Shown here in pieces: positions 41,962 through 53,889 of a stretch of DNA of 64,000 nucleotides (its first letter is position 1; the number at the start of each line of letters is the position of its first letter). The position numbers and the translations under genes are program-made. A model generated the notes under the pieces. It had not been told where the DNA came from, searched no databases, and saw nothing but the letters and a program-made list of their open reading frames with translations. Source of the DNA: Rubrivivax benzoatilyticus JA2 = ATCC BAA-35 (GTDB taxonomy: Bacteria > Pseudomonadota > Gammaproteobacteria > Burkholderiales > Burkholderiaceae_C); assembly GCF_000190375.1 (NCBI RefSeq), contig NZ_AEWG01000148.1, positions 1 through 64,000 of the forward strand. Direction: 5' to 3'.

Positions 41962-42819
41962 TTGAAGCTCCGCATCCGTCCGCCGGCGCTGGCCCTGACA
42001 CTGCTCGTCGCCGCCTCCGCTCGGGGCGAGGAGGCGCCGGAGCCCCCGGTGACACCCCGCGCCCCGGCGGCCGAAGCGGACGACGACGGCCCGCCGCCGC
42101 GGCGGTTTGAAGGTGTCGTCGGCGTGCTTGCCTCCTGGGGGAGTTCGCACCATGGCCGCGGCGGCCCCGACGCTTCGCTCGAACCCGGCTTCTACCTGCG
42201 CTGGGGGCGGCTCACCGTCAGCAACGCCGGCGCCTTCGCCACCCGCCGCGCCGACGACGTGACACGCGGCCTGGGGCTCGACCTGACGAGCGGCAGCCGG
42301 CTGCGCACCCATCTCTCGCTGCGCTACGACCGCGGCCGCGACGACGACGAACCGGCGCTCGAAGGCCTGGGCGACGTGCGGGCGACCGTGCGGGCCCGGC
42401 TGGGCGCGAGCTGGCGGCTCGACGACGGCTGGCGCCTGTCCGGCGGCTGGAGCCCCGACCTGCTGGGCCGTGGCGGCGGGTCCTTCGTCGACCTGGGCCT
42501 GTCGCGCGAGCGCCCGCTGGCGCCGCGCACACGCTGGAACGCGTCGCTGCGGCTGACGGCGGCCGACCGCCGCTACATGCAGAGCTACTACGGCATCGAC
42601 GAGCAGCAGGCCGCCGCCAGCGGCTACCCGGTCTACTCGCCCGGCGCCGGGCTGCGCGACCTGCAGGGGGTGCTCGGGCTGCGCCACCAGCTGTCCGAGG
42701 ACTGGGTGGCACTGGCCGGGGTGTCGCTGCGCCGGTTGCTCGGGCCGGCGGCCGACGGGCCCTCGGTCACCGGCAAGACCGGCTGGAGCCTGGGATTCGG
42801 CCTCGGCCGGCGCTTCTGA
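41962..42819 (+). CDS. MipA/OmpV-like outer membrane protein
   Basis: A small beta-barrel protein. The TTG at 41962 (GAGG seven bases upstream) starts a normal signal peptide, [20 protein letters not shown]; the ATG at 41923 would add 13 residues that spoil it. After an acidic linker, alternating hydrophobic/polar strands run to the final C-terminal Phe (GLGRRF), as for outer-membrane barrels. The layout matches MipA/OmpV proteins ([38 protein letters not shown]). MipA scaffolds murein enzymes, but most family members are uncharacterised. It lies between ileS and ribF on the opposite strand. Confidence 0.8.
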   Translation: MKLRIRPPALALTLLVAASARGEEAPEPPVTPRAPAAEADDDGPPPRRFEGVVGVLASWGSSHHGRGGPDASLEPGFYLRWGRLTVSNAGAFATRRADDVTRGLGLDLTSGSRLRTHLSLRYDRGRDDDEPALEGLGDVRATVRARLGASWRLDDGWRLSGGWSPDLLGRGGGSFVDLGLSRERPLAPRTRWNASLRLTAADRRYMQSYYGIDEQQAAASGYPVYSPGAGLRDLQGVLGLRHQLSEDWVALAGVSLRRLLGPAADGPSVTGKTGWSLGFGLGRRF

Positions 42820-42820
42820 G

Positions 42821-43783
42821 TCAGCGCGGCTGGGCGGCGAACCAGGCGCGGGCGTCGGCCTCGTCCTGGGCGATGCCCTCGCGCAGCGCCTCCAGCGACG
42901 GGTAGCGGCGCTCGTCGTGCAGCTTGTGCAGCAGCTCGACCCGCAGCACGCGGCCGTAGCCGGCCTCCGGGCCCAGCGGCCATTCGAGGCAGTGCGTCTC
43001 CAGCAGCACACGCCCGGCGTTCTCCACCGTCGGCCGCGTGCCCAGGCTGGCGACACCCGGCAGCGCGCGTTCGGCCAGGCCGTACACGCGCACGACGAAG
43101 ATGCCGCCGGCCGCCGGCCGCGGGTGCGGGAAACGCAGGTTCAGCGTGCGGAAACCCAGCTCGCGGCCGAGCTTGCGGCCGTGGATCGCGTGGCCGCTGA
43201 TCGAATACGGCCGCCCCAGCAGCACCGCGGCGCGCTTCATGTCGCCGGCAGCGAGCGCGTCGCGCACCGCCGAACTCGACACCCGCAGGCCGTGCACCTC
43301 GTAGCTCAGCATGCGCGCGACGTCGAAGCCCAGCCGCGTGCCGGCCTCGTCGAGCATTGCGTAGGTGCCTTCGCGGCGCGCGCCGAAACGGAAGTCGTCG
43401 CCGACCAGCACGTAGCGTGCGTTCAGGTTCTTCTGCAGCACCTGCTCGACGAAGGCCTCGGGCGCCAGAGACGCCAGGCGCTCGTCGAAACGTGCGACGA
43501 CGACGTGGTCGACGCCGCAGCGCTCCAGTTCGGCCAGCTTGTCGCGCAGCGTCGCGATGCGCGCCGGCGCGCGCGACGCGTCGCCGGCGCGGCGGGCGAA
43601 GAAGTCGCGTGGATGCGGCTCGAAGGTCATCACGCACGAGGCCAGGCCGCGATGCCGCGCCTCGTTGACCAGCATCGCGAGCATCGCCTGGTGGCCGCGG
43701 TGCACGCCGTCGAAGTTGCCGATCGTCAGCGCGCAGCCGGCCTCTCGCAGCCCGGGGTGGTCGAATCCTCTGAAAACGCGCAT
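42821..43783 (-). CDS. ribF: Bifunctional riboflavin kinase / FAD synthetase
   Basis: 320 residues. The N-terminal nucleotidyltransferase has [10 protein letters not shown] (near residue 22) and the VGDDFRFG segment. The C-terminal flavokinase domain (from about 180) has the [20 protein letters not shown] start with its conserved G-x-x-x-G-R motif. It makes FMN and then FAD. The stop lies one base from the convergent MipA-like gene. Confidence 0.96.
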   Translation of the reverse strand: MRVFRGFDHPGLREAGCALTIGNFDGVHRGHQAMLAMLVNEARHRGLASCVMTFEPHPRDFFARRAGDASRAPARIATLRDKLAELERCGVDHVVVARFDERLASLAPEAFVEQVLQKNLNARYVLVGDDFRFGARREGTYAMLDEAGTRLGFDVARMLSYEVHGLRVSSSAVRDALAAGDMKRAAVLLGRPYSISGHAIHGRKLGRELGFRTLNLRFPHPRPAAGGIFVVRVYGLAERALPGVASLGTRPTVENAGRVLLETHCLEWPLGPEAGYGRVLRVELLHKLHDERRYPSLEALREGIAQDEADARAWFAAQPR

Positions 43784-43799
43784 GGCCGCGGATTCTCGT

Positions 43800-44498
43800 T
43801 CAAGCGCCGGCGAAGATCGCCTCGGGCTCGACCCAGCACCAGCGCCCCGGCGCCAGGTCGGCCGGCAGCGTCAGTGCGCCGAAGGCGCTGCGGTGCAGCG
43901 CCTCGACGCGGTTGCCGGCGGCGGCGACCATGCGCTTGACCTGGTGGTACTTGCCTTCGGCCAGCACCAGGCGCAGCGTGTTCGGGCCGGTGCACTGCGC
44001 CTGCAGCGCACGCACCGGCTGCGGGTCGTCGTCGAGCACGACGCCGGCCAGCAGGCGCTGCACGACGGCCTCGTCGACGGGGTGCTTGGTCGTCGCCTCG
44101 TAGACCTTGGGCACATGGTGCTTGGGGCTGGTGAGGCGGTGGATCAGCTTGCCGTCGTCGGTGAACAGCAGCAGCCCGGTCGTGTCTTCGTCGAGCCGGC
44201 CCACCGGCTGCACGCCGCGCGTGCGCAGCGGCGGCGGCAGCAGGCTCATCACGCTGGGGTGGTGGCGGGGCTTCTGCGAGCACTCGTAGCCGGCGGGCTT
44301 GTGCAGCATCACCAGCGCCGGCTGGCGGAAGGGCCACTCGCGGCCGTCGACCTCGAAGACGAGGCCGGCGGTGTCGAAGTCGGCCGAGGGGTCGTCGACG
44401 ACCTGGCCGCCGACACGCACCGCGCCGCAGTCGACCAGCCCGGCGCAGACGCGGCGTGTGCCGAAGCCCTGGGTGAAGAGGATTTGTTCGAGTTTCAT
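43800..44498 (-). CDS. rsuA: RsuA-family 16S rRNA pseudouridine synthase
   Basis: 232 residues. It has an N-terminal S4 RNA-binding domain (MKLEQILFTQGFGTRR) and the catalytic motif GRLDEDTTGLL with the nucleophilic Asp. YHQVKRM near the C-terminus is the family motif III. Most like RsuA, which modifies U516 of 16S rRNA. The start overlaps the stop of the P1-family peptidase gene (ATGA). Confidence 0.9.
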   Translation of the reverse strand: MKLEQILFTQGFGTRRVCAGLVDCGAVRVGGQVVDDPSADFDTAGLVFEVDGREWPFRQPALVMLHKPAGYECSQKPRHHPSVMSLLPPPLRTRGVQPVGRLDEDTTGLLLFTDDGKLIHRLTSPKHHVPKVYEATTKHPVDEAVVQRLLAGVVLDDDPQPVRALQAQCTGPNTLRLVLAEGKYHQVKRMVAAAGNRVEALHRSAFGALTLPADLAPGRWCWVEPEAIFAGA

Positions 44499-45475
44499 CA
44501 GGGGGCGAATTCTCGCGCCGACGGCAGGCCGGGCCGGCCGGTGGCCGAAAGCAGCGCGTCGAGCACCGCGGCGGCCACCGCTTCGGCGGCCAGCACGTGC
44601 AGCAGCGTGGCCGGCGCCGCCGGGCCGCGGCCGGTGGACAGGCCGAACAGGGTGTCGCCGTCGCTGGCGGTGTGCACCGGGCGGATCGTGCGCGCCAGGC
44701 CGTCGTGGCCGGCGGTCGCCAGGCGCTGCGCCTGGGCCTTGGTGAGCGGCGCGTCGGTGGCGACGACACCGATCGTCGTCGCGCCGGCCAGCGGCGCGGC
44801 GGCGTGTTCGCCGGCGAGATAGCTGGCGACGGTGTCGCGCAAGCCGCGGCCGTCGTCGCGGCGCGCGCCGGCGACGATGCGGCCGCGCTCCGGGTCGACG
44901 ACGTCGCCGACGGCGTTGACCGCGACGAGCGCCGCCACCGTCACGCCACCGGCGCGGCGCGAGGCGGTGCCGATGCCGCCCTTCATCGCGTGCTGCGGCC
45001 CGAAGAGCTTGCCGACGCTGGCGCCGGCTCCGGCGCCGACGCTGCCACGTGCGAAGGCGCCGCTGGTGGCCGCCTCGCAGGCGGCGTAACCCGCCGCCGC
45101 GTCGGGGCGCGCGGCCGGGCGCAGCCAGAGGTCGAACAGCACCGCCGCCGGCACGATCGGTACGACGGCCGGGCCGACAGCGACGCCGCGGCCGCGTTCC
45201 TCCAGCCAGCGCATCACGCCGCCGGCGGCGTCCAGGCCGTAGGCGCTGCCGCCGGCCAGCAGCAGCGCGTGCACGGCCTCGACGGTGTTCTCCGGGCGCA
45301 GCAGGTCGGTCTCGCGTGTGCCCGGCGCGGCGCCGCGCACGTCGGCGCCGGCGACCGAGCCTTCGGGGCAGAGCACGACGCTGCAGCCGCTCAGGCCGTC
45401 GGCCAGCGTGTGGTGGCCGACGGCGAGGCCGGCGACGTCGGTCAGGGCGTCGAGCGTGTCGAGGGGCGCGGGCAT
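44498..45475 (-). CDS. P1-family (DmpA/S58-type) peptidase
   Basis: 325 residues. N-terminal-nucleophile family with the conserved start LTDVAGLAVGHHTLADG, the GGSAYGLDAAGGVMRWLEE segment and the VGAGAGASVGK stretch. The self-cleavage region near GATTIGVVATDAPL is kept, with T-T as the likely nucleophile area. DmpA-like enzymes are aminopeptidases/amidases made by autoproteolysis. The role here is unknown. Co-translated with rsuA. Confidence 0.88.
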   Translation of the reverse strand: MPAPLDTLDALTDVAGLAVGHHTLADGLSGCSVVLCPEGSVAGADVRGAAPGTRETDLLRPENTVEAVHALLLAGGSAYGLDAAGGVMRWLEERGRGVAVGPAVVPIVPAAVLFDLWLRPAARPDAAAGYAACEAATSGAFARGSVGAGAGASVGKLFGPQHAMKGGIGTASRRAGGVTVAALVAVNAVGDVVDPERGRIVAGARRDDGRGLRDTVASYLAGEHAAAPLAGATTIGVVATDAPLTKAQAQRLATAGHDGLARTIRPVHTASDGDTLFGLSTGRGPAAPATLLHVLAAEAVAAAVLDALLSATGRPGLPSAREFAP

Positions 45476-45515
45476 GGCGCGACTGTAGCGGCCGGCCCGC
45501 CGGCGCCCCGGCGCT

Positions 45516-46643
45516 TCAGACGAAGACGCCAGCCGTGTCTTCCATGCGTGCGGCGACTTCGCCGAGGTGGTGCAGCGTGTCGCCGAAGGCCAGCTCCAGC
45601 ACCGTCAGGCGCTTGAAGTAGTGGCTGCCGGCGTATTCGTCGGTGACGCCGATGCCGCCGTGCATCTGGATGCACTGCTGGCCGACGAAACGCATCGCCT
45701 GGCCGAGCTGCACACGCGCCTGGGCGACGGCGCGGCGGCGTTCGGCCGCCGGCGCGCCGAGCTTCAGCGTCGCGTAGTAGCTCATCGAACGTGCGAGTTC
45801 GAGCTGCATCTTGGCGTCGGCGACGCGGTGGCGCAGCGCCTGGAAGCTGGCGATCGGCACGCCGAACTGGCGGCGCGTGTTCAGGTACTCGACGGTCATC
45901 GCCAGCAGCCGGTCCATCAGGCCGACGCCTTCGGCGGCGATGCCGGCCAGCGCGATGTCCACCGCATGTTCCAGGCGCTCGAGGCCGTCTTCGGCGATCA
46001 GCGCGGCCGGCGCGGCGTCGAAGCGCAGGTCGGCGGCGCGTGCGCCGTCCTGCGTCGGGTAGGGCGTGATCGCCGCGGCGCCGGCTTCGACGACGAACAG
46101 GCCGATGCCGGCACGTTCGCCGTCGCTGCCGGCGATGCGCGCCGGCACGATGAAGGCGTCGGCCTCGTCGCCGGCCGGCACGGCGATCTTGGTGCCGGTG
46201 ACGACCCAGCCGTCGCCGCGGCGTTCGGCGCGGGTCGCCGGGCGATCCAGCGCCCAGCGTGCGGCGCGCTCCTGCTGTGCCAGAACGACGAGCGCCGAGC
46301 CATCGGCGATGCGCGGCAGCCACTCGCGCTGCAGCGCCTCGGGCGCGGCGGCCAGCAGCGCCGGCACGGCGAGCGCGGCGTTGGTCCACGGCGCGTGCAC
46401 CAGGCCGCGGCCGAGCTCCTCGTTGACGAGCATCGCCTCGACCGGGCCCAGGCCCAGTCCTCCGTGGGCCTCGGGCACCGCCAGGCCGGCGAGCCCGAGT
46501 TCGGCCAGTTCGCCCCAGACGGCGCGCGAACGGCCGCCGGCCTTGGCCAGCGCGTGCCGGCGTTCGAAGGCGAAACCCTTGTCCACCCAGCGCCGAACGG
46601 CTTCGCGCAGCGCCTGCTGGTCGTCGGTGATATCGAAGTCCAT
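45516..46643 (-). CDS. pimD: Acyl-CoA dehydrogenase, small-subunit type (PimD-like)
   Basis: 375 residues. N- and C-terminal helical acyl-CoA dehydrogenase domains with a central beta domain. It has the EYLNTRRQFGVPIASFQALR block and the C-terminal IQMHGGIGVTDEY motif, as in the small partner of two-gene dehydrogenases. It pairs with the gene at 46649, five bases upstream, an arrangement used for pimeloyl-CoA dehydrogenase (PimC/PimD) and for related steroid or dicarboxylate degradation. FAD-dependent alpha,beta-desaturation is expected. The substrate assignment is inferred from the pair only. Confidence 0.8.
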   Translation of the reverse strand: MDFDITDDQQALREAVRRWVDKGFAFERRHALAKAGGRSRAVWGELAELGLAGLAVPEAHGGLGLGPVEAMLVNEELGRGLVHAPWTNAALAVPALLAAAPEALQREWLPRIADGSALVVLAQQERAARWALDRPATRAERRGDGWVVTGTKIAVPAGDEADAFIVPARIAGSDGERAGIGLFVVEAGAAAITPYPTQDGARAADLRFDAAPAALIAEDGLERLEHAVDIALAGIAAEGVGLMDRLLAMTVEYLNTRRQFGVPIASFQALRHRVADAKMQLELARSMSYYATLKLGAPAAERRRAVAQARVQLGQAMRFVGQQCIQMHGGIGVTDEYAGSHYFKRLTVLELAFGDTLHHLGEVAARMEDTAGVFV

Positions 46644-46648
46644 GGAGT

Positions 46649-47821
46649 TCACCCCAGCACGGTTTGGGCGACGATGTTGCGCTGCACCTCGTTGGAGCCG
46701 CCGTAGATCGTCGTCTTGCGCAGGTTGAAGTAGCTGCCCATCAGCGGTGCCAGCGCGTCGTGCTGCCAGCCGGCCGCCGCGGTGTCGGCGGCCTCGTCGC
46801 GGCGCGCCACGGTGCCGGGGCCGCCGGCGAGCATCAGCAGTTCGGCCGCGCGCTGCTGGATCTCGCTGCCGCGGATCTTCAGCAGGCCGGCGATGTCCAG
46901 GCTCTGCTTGCCGCTCTTCTCGGCCGACAGCACGCGCAGCACCAGCATCTCCAGCGCGACGATGTCGACTTCCAGCAGCGCGATCTGGTCGCGCAGCCGG
47001 GCGTCGTCCCAGACGCCTTCGGCCTGGGCCAGCGCCTTCAGCCGTTCGAGTTCGCGCTTGGAGCGGTTGACCTCGGCGATGTTGGTGCGCTCGTGCGCCA
47101 GCAGCAGCTTGGCGTAGGACCAGCCCTTGTTCTCCTCGCCGATCAGGTTGGCCGCCGGCACCTCGACGTTGTCGAAGAAGACCTCGTTGACCTCGGGCTC
47201 GCCGTCGAGCATGACGATCGGCCGCACGCTGACGCCGGGGCTCTTCATGTCGATCAGCAGGAAGCTGATGCCGGCCTGCGGCTTGCCGTCGCTGGCGGTG
47301 CGCACCAGGCAGAAGATCCAGTCGCCGTGCTGGGCGAGCGTCGTCCAGGTCTTCTGGCCGTTGACGACGTAGTGGTCGCCGCGGCGCTCGGCGCGTGTCT
47401 TCAGCGACGCCAGGTCCGAGCCGGCGCCGGGCTCGCTGTAACCCTGGCTCCACCAGACCTCGCCGCTGGCGATGGCCGGCAGGAAGCGCCGCTGCTGCTC
47501 GGGCGTGCCGAAGGCCATGATGACCGGCGCGACCATCACCGGGCCGAAGGGCAGGATGCGCGGCGCGCCGGCGAGCGCACATTCCTCCTCGAACAGGTGC
47601 TTCTGCACCGCCGTCCAGCCCGGCCCGCCGAAGGCGCGCGGCCAGCCGGCGGCCAGCCAGCCCTTCTGGCCCAGGATCCGGGCCCAGCGCTGGTTGTCCT
47701 CGCGTGTCAGCGCCCGCGCGGCGCGCACCTTGTCGCGGATGTCCGCCGGCAGGTGCTCGCCGACCCAGGCGCGCACCTCCTGGCGGAAGGCCTGTTCTTC
47801 CTCGGTGAAATCGAGGTCCAT
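46649..47821 (-). CDS. pimC: Acyl-CoA dehydrogenase, large-subunit type (PimC-like)
   Basis: 390 residues with the full acyl-CoA dehydrogenase fold. It has FEEECALAGAP, the FAD/substrate block WWSQGYSEPGAGSDLASLKT and WTTLAQHGDWIFCLVRT, and the C-terminal KTTIYGGSNEVQRNIVAQ. These traits are typical of the large partner in heteromeric enzymes such as PimC. It heads a two-gene operon. The neighbours do not reveal the pathway, so the exact acyl-CoA remains open. Confidence 0.82.
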   Translation of the reverse strand: MDLDFTEEEQAFRQEVRAWVGEHLPADIRDKVRAARALTREDNQRWARILGQKGWLAAGWPRAFGGPGWTAVQKHLFEEECALAGAPRILPFGPVMVAPVIMAFGTPEQQRRFLPAIASGEVWWSQGYSEPGAGSDLASLKTRAERRGDHYVVNGQKTWTTLAQHGDWIFCLVRTASDGKPQAGISFLLIDMKSPGVSVRPIVMLDGEPEVNEVFFDNVEVPAANLIGEENKGWSYAKLLLAHERTNIAEVNRSKRELERLKALAQAEGVWDDARLRDQIALLEVDIVALEMLVLRVLSAEKSGKQSLDIAGLLKIRGSEIQQRAAELLMLAGGPGTVARRDEAADTAAAGWQHDALAPLMGSYFNLRKTTIYGGSNEVQRNIVAQTVLG

Positions 47822-47917
47822 CGTCGTCTCCTCGCGGCCGTGAACGGCCGGCTCTCGTGGCCGGCTCGTTGTAGCACGCGGGTTTCGGGCCGCCTTGTCC
47901 CTGCCGGGACAGCGCGG

Positions 47918-48577
47918 TCAGCGGGCCTCGAGGCGCAGCACGTCGCTGTCGCGCTGCATCTTGAAGCGCGACAGGAAGCTGTTGCCGAGCAGCACCATCG
48001 GCATCGCCTGCGGCACGACGACGGCCTGCACGTGGGTGATCTCGACCTCGCCGACACGCACCCGCGACAGCGTCACGCGGTGCGCGGTGGCGGTGCCGTT
48101 GGCGGTCTGCACCAGGCCGGGCTCGCCGTTGCGCCAGGCGATGCCCAGGCGTTCGGCGTCGGCCTGGCCGAGCGCGATCAGCGTCGCGCCGGTGTCGACC
48201 ATGAAGTTCACCGGGCGGCCGTTGATCGCGCCCTGGGTGACGAAATGCCCGCCGGGGCCGGCGGGGATGACGATCTCGCGCGCGCCGGAGACGACACCGC
48301 CGCTGCCGGCCACACGCGAGGTGCCGCCGCCGGGGCGCAGCACCAGGCGCTGGCCGCCGACCTCGACGACCGCAGCGTCGGCGTCCAGCTGCAGCAGCTT
48401 GACGCCGCGCGCGCTCTCGCCGACGGCCAGCGTCACCGGCTGGCCGCCGATGACGAGCAGCGCCTTGCGCCCCATCTGGCCGGCCAGCGAGACGTCCTGC
48501 GCCGCGGCCGGCAGCACGGCCGCGGCCAGGAGCGTTGCCGCGATGCGCAGCGCCTGGCGACGGCCGGCGGCGTTCAT
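47918..48577 (-). CDS. Exported retropepsin-like aspartic protease (TIGR02281 type)
   Basis: 219 residues. A signal peptide covers residues 1-26. A beta-rich segment follows, and then a single-lobe aspartic protease domain with FMVDTGATLIALG (catalytic Asp near residue 128) and the later LLGNSFLSRF flap/hydrophobic motif. Such proteins act as homodimers in the periplasm. The ATG overlaps the stop of the YajQ gene (ATGA), so the two are co-expressed although their roles look unrelated. Confidence 0.85.
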   Translation of the reverse strand: MNAAGRRQALRIAATLLAAAVLPAAAQDVSLAGQMGRKALLVIGGQPVTLAVGESARGVKLLQLDADAAVVEVGGQRLVLRPGGGTSRVAGSGGVVSGAREIVIPAGPGGHFVTQGAINGRPVNFMVDTGATLIALGQADAERLGIAWRNGEPGLVQTANGTATAHRVTLSRVRVGEVEITHVQAVVVPQAMPMVLLGNSFLSRFKMQRDSDVLRLEAR

Positions 48578-49080
48578 CAGTCGCGGAAGTTGTTGAAGGT
48601 CAGCGGCAAGTCCGAGATTTCCTTCTTCAGCAGCGCGATCGCCGCCTGGAGGTCGTCCCGCTTCGCGCCCGAGACACGCACCGCGTCGCCCTGGATCGCG
48701 CCCTGCACCTTCAGCTTGCTGGCCTTGAGCGCCTGCTGGATCTTCTTCGCGTGTTCGGCGTCGATGCCGGCCTTGACCTTGACGGCGAGCTTGAGCTTGT
48801 CGCCGCCGAGCTTCTGCGGCTTGGCCGTGAGGTCGAGGAAACGCACGTCGACGTTGCGCTTGGCCAGGCGCGAGAGCAGCACGTCGCGCACCTGCTCGAT
48901 CTGGAAGTCGCTGTCGGCGTAGAGCACGAGTTCGCGCTCCTTGGCCGATTTCTCGGTGAGTTCGACCTTCGCGCTCGACCCCTTGAAGTCGAAGCGGTTG
49001 CCGATTTCCTTGTTCGCCTGGTCGAGTGCATTGCGCAGTTCGACCAGATCGGGCTCGAGGACGGTATCAAAGCTGGGCAT
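48577..49080 (-). CDS. yajQ: YajQ-family nucleotide-binding protein
   Basis: 167 residues starting [20 protein letters not shown] and ending with the family-typical [10 protein letters not shown]; two ferredoxin-like domains. Members bind cyclic-di-GMP or nucleic acid, and some act as co-regulators. From the start at 49080 it is divergent from murB, with only 14 bases between the starts, so their promoters must overlap the opposite genes. Confidence 0.95.
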   Translation of the reverse strand: MPSFDTVLEPDLVELRNALDQANKEIGNRFDFKGSSAKVELTEKSAKERELVLYADSDFQIEQVRDVLLSRLAKRNVDVRFLDLTAKPQKLGGDKLKLAVKVKAGIDAEHAKKIQQALKASKLKVQGAIQGDAVRVSGAKRDDLQAAIALLKKEISDLPLTFNNFRD

Positions 49081-49094
49081 GGGAAAATTCTGCC

Positions 49095-50132
49095 ATGTCC
49101 CCCGTCGCCTCCCCGCTGCAGATCGAGTCGCGCGTGTCGCTGCGCGAGCACAACAGCTTCGGTCTGCCCGCCGTCGCCCGCACCCTGGTGCGCGTGCGCA
49201 GCGAGGCCGACGTGCGCCGTGTCGTCGACCACCCCGAGTTCGGCCGTGCCCCCAAGCTGATCCTGGGCGGCGGCAGCAACCTCGTGCTGACACGCGACGT
49301 CGACGCCGTCGTGCTGAAGATCGAGATCGAGGGCCGGCGCTTGGTGGCCGAGACCGAGGACGCCTGGATCGTCGAGGCCGGGGCCGGCGAACGCTGGCAC
49401 GACCTCGTCGCCTGGACGCTGGAGCAGGGCCTGCCCGGGCTGGAGAACCTGGCGCTGATCCCGGGCACGGTGGGCGCGGCGCCGGTGCAGAACATCGGCG
49501 CCTACGGCATCGAGCTGAAGGACCGCTTCCACTCGCTGGACGCCGTCGACCTCGTCACCGGCCGCAGCGTCACGCTGGATGCGGCGATGTGCCGCTTCGG
49601 CTACCGCGACAGCGTCTTCAAGCAGGCCCTGGCCGGCAAGAGCGTCGTCACCCGCGTGCGCCTGCGCCTGCCCAAGCCCTGGGTGCCGGCGTTGGGTTAC
49701 CTGGACCTGGAACGCAAGATCGCCGAGACCGGGAACACGCACCCGGATGCACGCACGATCTTCGACTGGGTCTGCGCCATCCGCCGCGCCAAGCTGCCCG
49801 ACCCGGCGGCCATCGGCAACGCCGGCAGCTTCTTCAAGAACCCGGTGGTCAGCGCCGAGCAGTGCCGCGACATCATCGACCGCGACCCGGAGATCGTGCA
49901 CTACCCGCTGCCCGACGGCAGCGTCAAGCTGGCCGCCGGCTGGCTGATCGACGCCTGCGGCTGGAAGGGCAAGTCGGTGGGCCGGGCCGGGGTCTACGAG
50001 CGCCAGGCGCTGGTGCTCGTCAACCGCGGCGGCGCCAGCGGCGCCGAGGTCGTGACGCTGGCGCGTGCGATCCAGGAAAGCGTCTACGGCCGCTTCGGCA
50101 TCCGCCTGGAGCCCGAGCCGGTCATCGTCTGA
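49095..50132 (+). CDS. murB: UDP-N-acetylenolpyruvoylglucosamine reductase
   Basis: 345 residues, type I MurB. It has the FAD-binding GGGSNLVL motif (about residues 58-65), the [16 protein letters not shown] block, the catalytic Ser in [10 protein letters not shown] and the C-terminal Glu region. It makes UDP-MurNAc, the second committed step of peptidoglycan synthesis. It is separate from the dcw cluster, as is usual, and next to yajQ. The ATG at 49095 fits the family start. Confidence 0.96.
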   Translation: MSPVASPLQIESRVSLREHNSFGLPAVARTLVRVRSEADVRRVVDHPEFGRAPKLILGGGSNLVLTRDVDAVVLKIEIEGRRLVAETEDAWIVEAGAGERWHDLVAWTLEQGLPGLENLALIPGTVGAAPVQNIGAYGIELKDRFHSLDAVDLVTGRSVTLDAAMCRFGYRDSVFKQALAGKSVVTRVRLRLPKPWVPALGYLDLERKIAETGNTHPDARTIFDWVCAIRRAKLPDPAAIGNAGSFFKNPVVSAEQCRDIIDRDPEIVHYPLPDGSVKLAAGWLIDACGWKGKSVGRAGVYERQALVLVNRGGASGAEVVTLARAIQESVYGRFGIRLEPEPVIV

Positions 50133-50144
50133 ACGCCCGGCGCT

Positions 50145-51017
50145 CTACGCGAGCGCCGTGTCCAGCCCCATCATCAGCACGAAGCCGAGCATCAGCCCGG
50201 CGGTCGCCCAGCGCTCGTGGCCCTGGCGGTGCGACTCGGGGATGACCTCGTGGCTGACGACGAACAGCATCGCCCCGGCGGCGAACGCCAGCGCCCAGGG
50301 CAGCAGCATGGCGGCGCCGGCCACCGCCGCGGCGCCCGTCACGGCGGCCACCGGCTCGACGAGGCCGGAGGCCGCACCCAGCAGCGCGGCGCGGCCGCGG
50401 CTCATGCCGGCGGCGTGCAGCGCCAGCGCGACGACCAGGCCTTCGGCCACGTCCTGGAGCGCGATGCCACCGGCCAGCGCGGTGGCGCGCGCCGCCTCGG
50501 CGCCGACCGCGGCGACGCCTATCGCCAGGCCTTCGGGGATGTTGTGCAGCACGATCGCCAGCACGAACAGCAGCACCCGGCGCGGGCGGGCGTCGCGGCC
50601 CAGCGCGTGGGCGTGCGGCAGCAGGTGTTCCAGCAGCATCAGCACGGCGGCGCCGCCCAGCAGCGCCAGGCCGATGCCCGCGGCCCGCGGCCCGGGGGCG
50701 AGGCCGGCGGCCTGCGCCGCGTCCAGCGCCGGGTTCAGCAGCGAGAAGCAGGTGGCGGCCAGCATCACGCCGGCGCCGAAGCCGAGCAGCGTGTCCTGCG
50801 TGCGCTGGGCCGGCGCGCGGGCCAGCAGCAGCGGCATCGCGCCGAGCGCGGTGGCCAGCGCCGCGGCGGCACCCAGCGCACCGGCGTGGGCGACCGCCGG
50901 CGCCGTGGCCAACGCGTGCCAGACGTCGGCCAGCACGATGGCCGCGCCCGCGGCGCAGAGCACGACGCCCAGCCACTGCGCCGGCCGCAGCAGCCTGCGC
51001 GTGCCGGCCCTGTTCAC
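50145..51017 (-). CDS. ZIP-family metal transporter
   Basis: 290 residues from GTG 51017, overlapping the previous stop (GTGA). About eight membrane segments. Metal-binding motifs are HNIPEGLAIG (TM4) and the VVSHEVIPESHR block, with a DVAEGLVVAL segment (TM5) between them. A His-containing loop HLLPHAHALG precedes TM4. ZIP proteins import zinc, iron or manganese. A Fur-like site 5' of the operon suggests iron or zinc control. The gene ends 12 bases from convergent murB. Confidence 0.9.
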   Translation of the reverse strand: MNRAGTRRLLRPAQWLGVVLCAAGAAIVLADVWHALATAPAVAHAGALGAAAALATALGAMPLLLARAPAQRTQDTLLGFGAGVMLAATCFSLLNPALDAAQAAGLAPGPRAAGIGLALLGGAAVLMLLEHLLPHAHALGRDARPRRVLLFVLAIVLHNIPEGLAIGVAAVGAEAARATALAGGIALQDVAEGLVVALALHAAGMSRGRAALLGAASGLVEPVAAVTGAAAVAGAAMLLPWALAFAAGAMLFVVSHEVIPESHRQGHERWATAGLMLGFVLMMGLDTALA

Positions 51018-51382
51018 GGCTCGGCCCGGTCCAGGGGCCGCAGCGTGAAGCGTGCCAGCCGTGCGGCAAGCGTCTGCAGCCGCACGGCTTGCTCGTCGTC
51101 GGCCACCAGCGGCCCCAGGCGCGCCAGCGGGCGGCTCGCGGCGTCCAGGCAGGTCAGGCGCCAGCACACCGGCAGCAGCGTGTCCTCGGCGCTGTCCAGC
51201 AGCAGCCGCAGCATGCGCTCGTGCACCGTGAAGGCGCGCTGGCCGTAGGCCGCCACCAGGCGCTCGCCCTGGTGGTGGAAGGCGCACAGCAGACGCGGCT
51301 CGTCGGGCTCGAGGCCGAGGCGGATGTGCATCGCGATGCGCTGCCAATGCCGCAGCGCGGCCTGGGTTTCGGCCGGGCACAT
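51014..51382 (-). CDS. Hypothetical protein co-transcribed with the ZIP gene
   Basis: 122 residues from ATG 51382; an internal ATG at 51331 is possible. Soluble, with a pattern RLGLEPDEPRLLCAFHHQGE and a run LRLLLDSAEDTLLPVCWRLT that suggests a small alpha/beta fold. I recognise no family. It is locked between a 14-codon leader frame (TGA-G-ATG) and the ZIP gene (GTGA), so it is part of the metal operon. Confidence 0.6.
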   Translation of the reverse strand: MCPAETQAALRHWQRIAMHIRLGLEPDEPRLLCAFHHQGERLVAAYGQRAFTVHERMLRLLLDSAEDTLLPVCWRLTCLDAASRPLARLGPLVADDEQAVRLQTLAARLARFTLRPLDRAEP

Positions 51383-51383
51383 C

Positions 51384-51428
51384 TCAGCGGCTCCGGCGTG
51401 GGATGGTGGGGAAAGCGGATGCGCTCAT
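51384..51428 (-). CDS. Possible 14-residue leader peptide
   Basis: ATG at 51428 behind CGAGGAG encodes MSASAFPTIPRRSR and stops one base before the next ATG. The Shine-Dalgarno is stronger than that of the following gene, which suggests a leader that hands ribosomes on. There is no further evidence for a peptide function. Confidence 0.35.
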   Translation of the reverse strand: MSASAFPTIPRRSR

Positions 51429-51521
51429 CGCGAGCTCCTCGGCGGGTGGGCACCGGGCCGGCCTGGACGCCGGCGGGCAGGGTTCGGGTTGGCGGCTTCG
51501 GTGACGCCATGAACCATGCTA

Positions 51522-51545
51522 CATGAGAATAAGTCGCATTTGCAA
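51522..51545 (-). promoter_or_regulatory. Fur-like box upstream of the ZIP operon
   Basis: TGAGAATAAGTCGCATTTGC (51524-51543) keeps the left half TGAGAAT and the trailing CATTTGC of the extended Fur consensus; the right inner half is degenerate. It is an AT-rich island about 95 bases upstream of the leader frame. Zur or another Fur-family protein is also possible given the ZIP cargo. Confidence 0.45.
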
Positions 51546-51591
51546 AACAAGAGGCGGACGAATCCGTCGCCCGCGCGGCGTCGGCGGCCTG

Positions 51592-53889
<2,298 letters not shown>

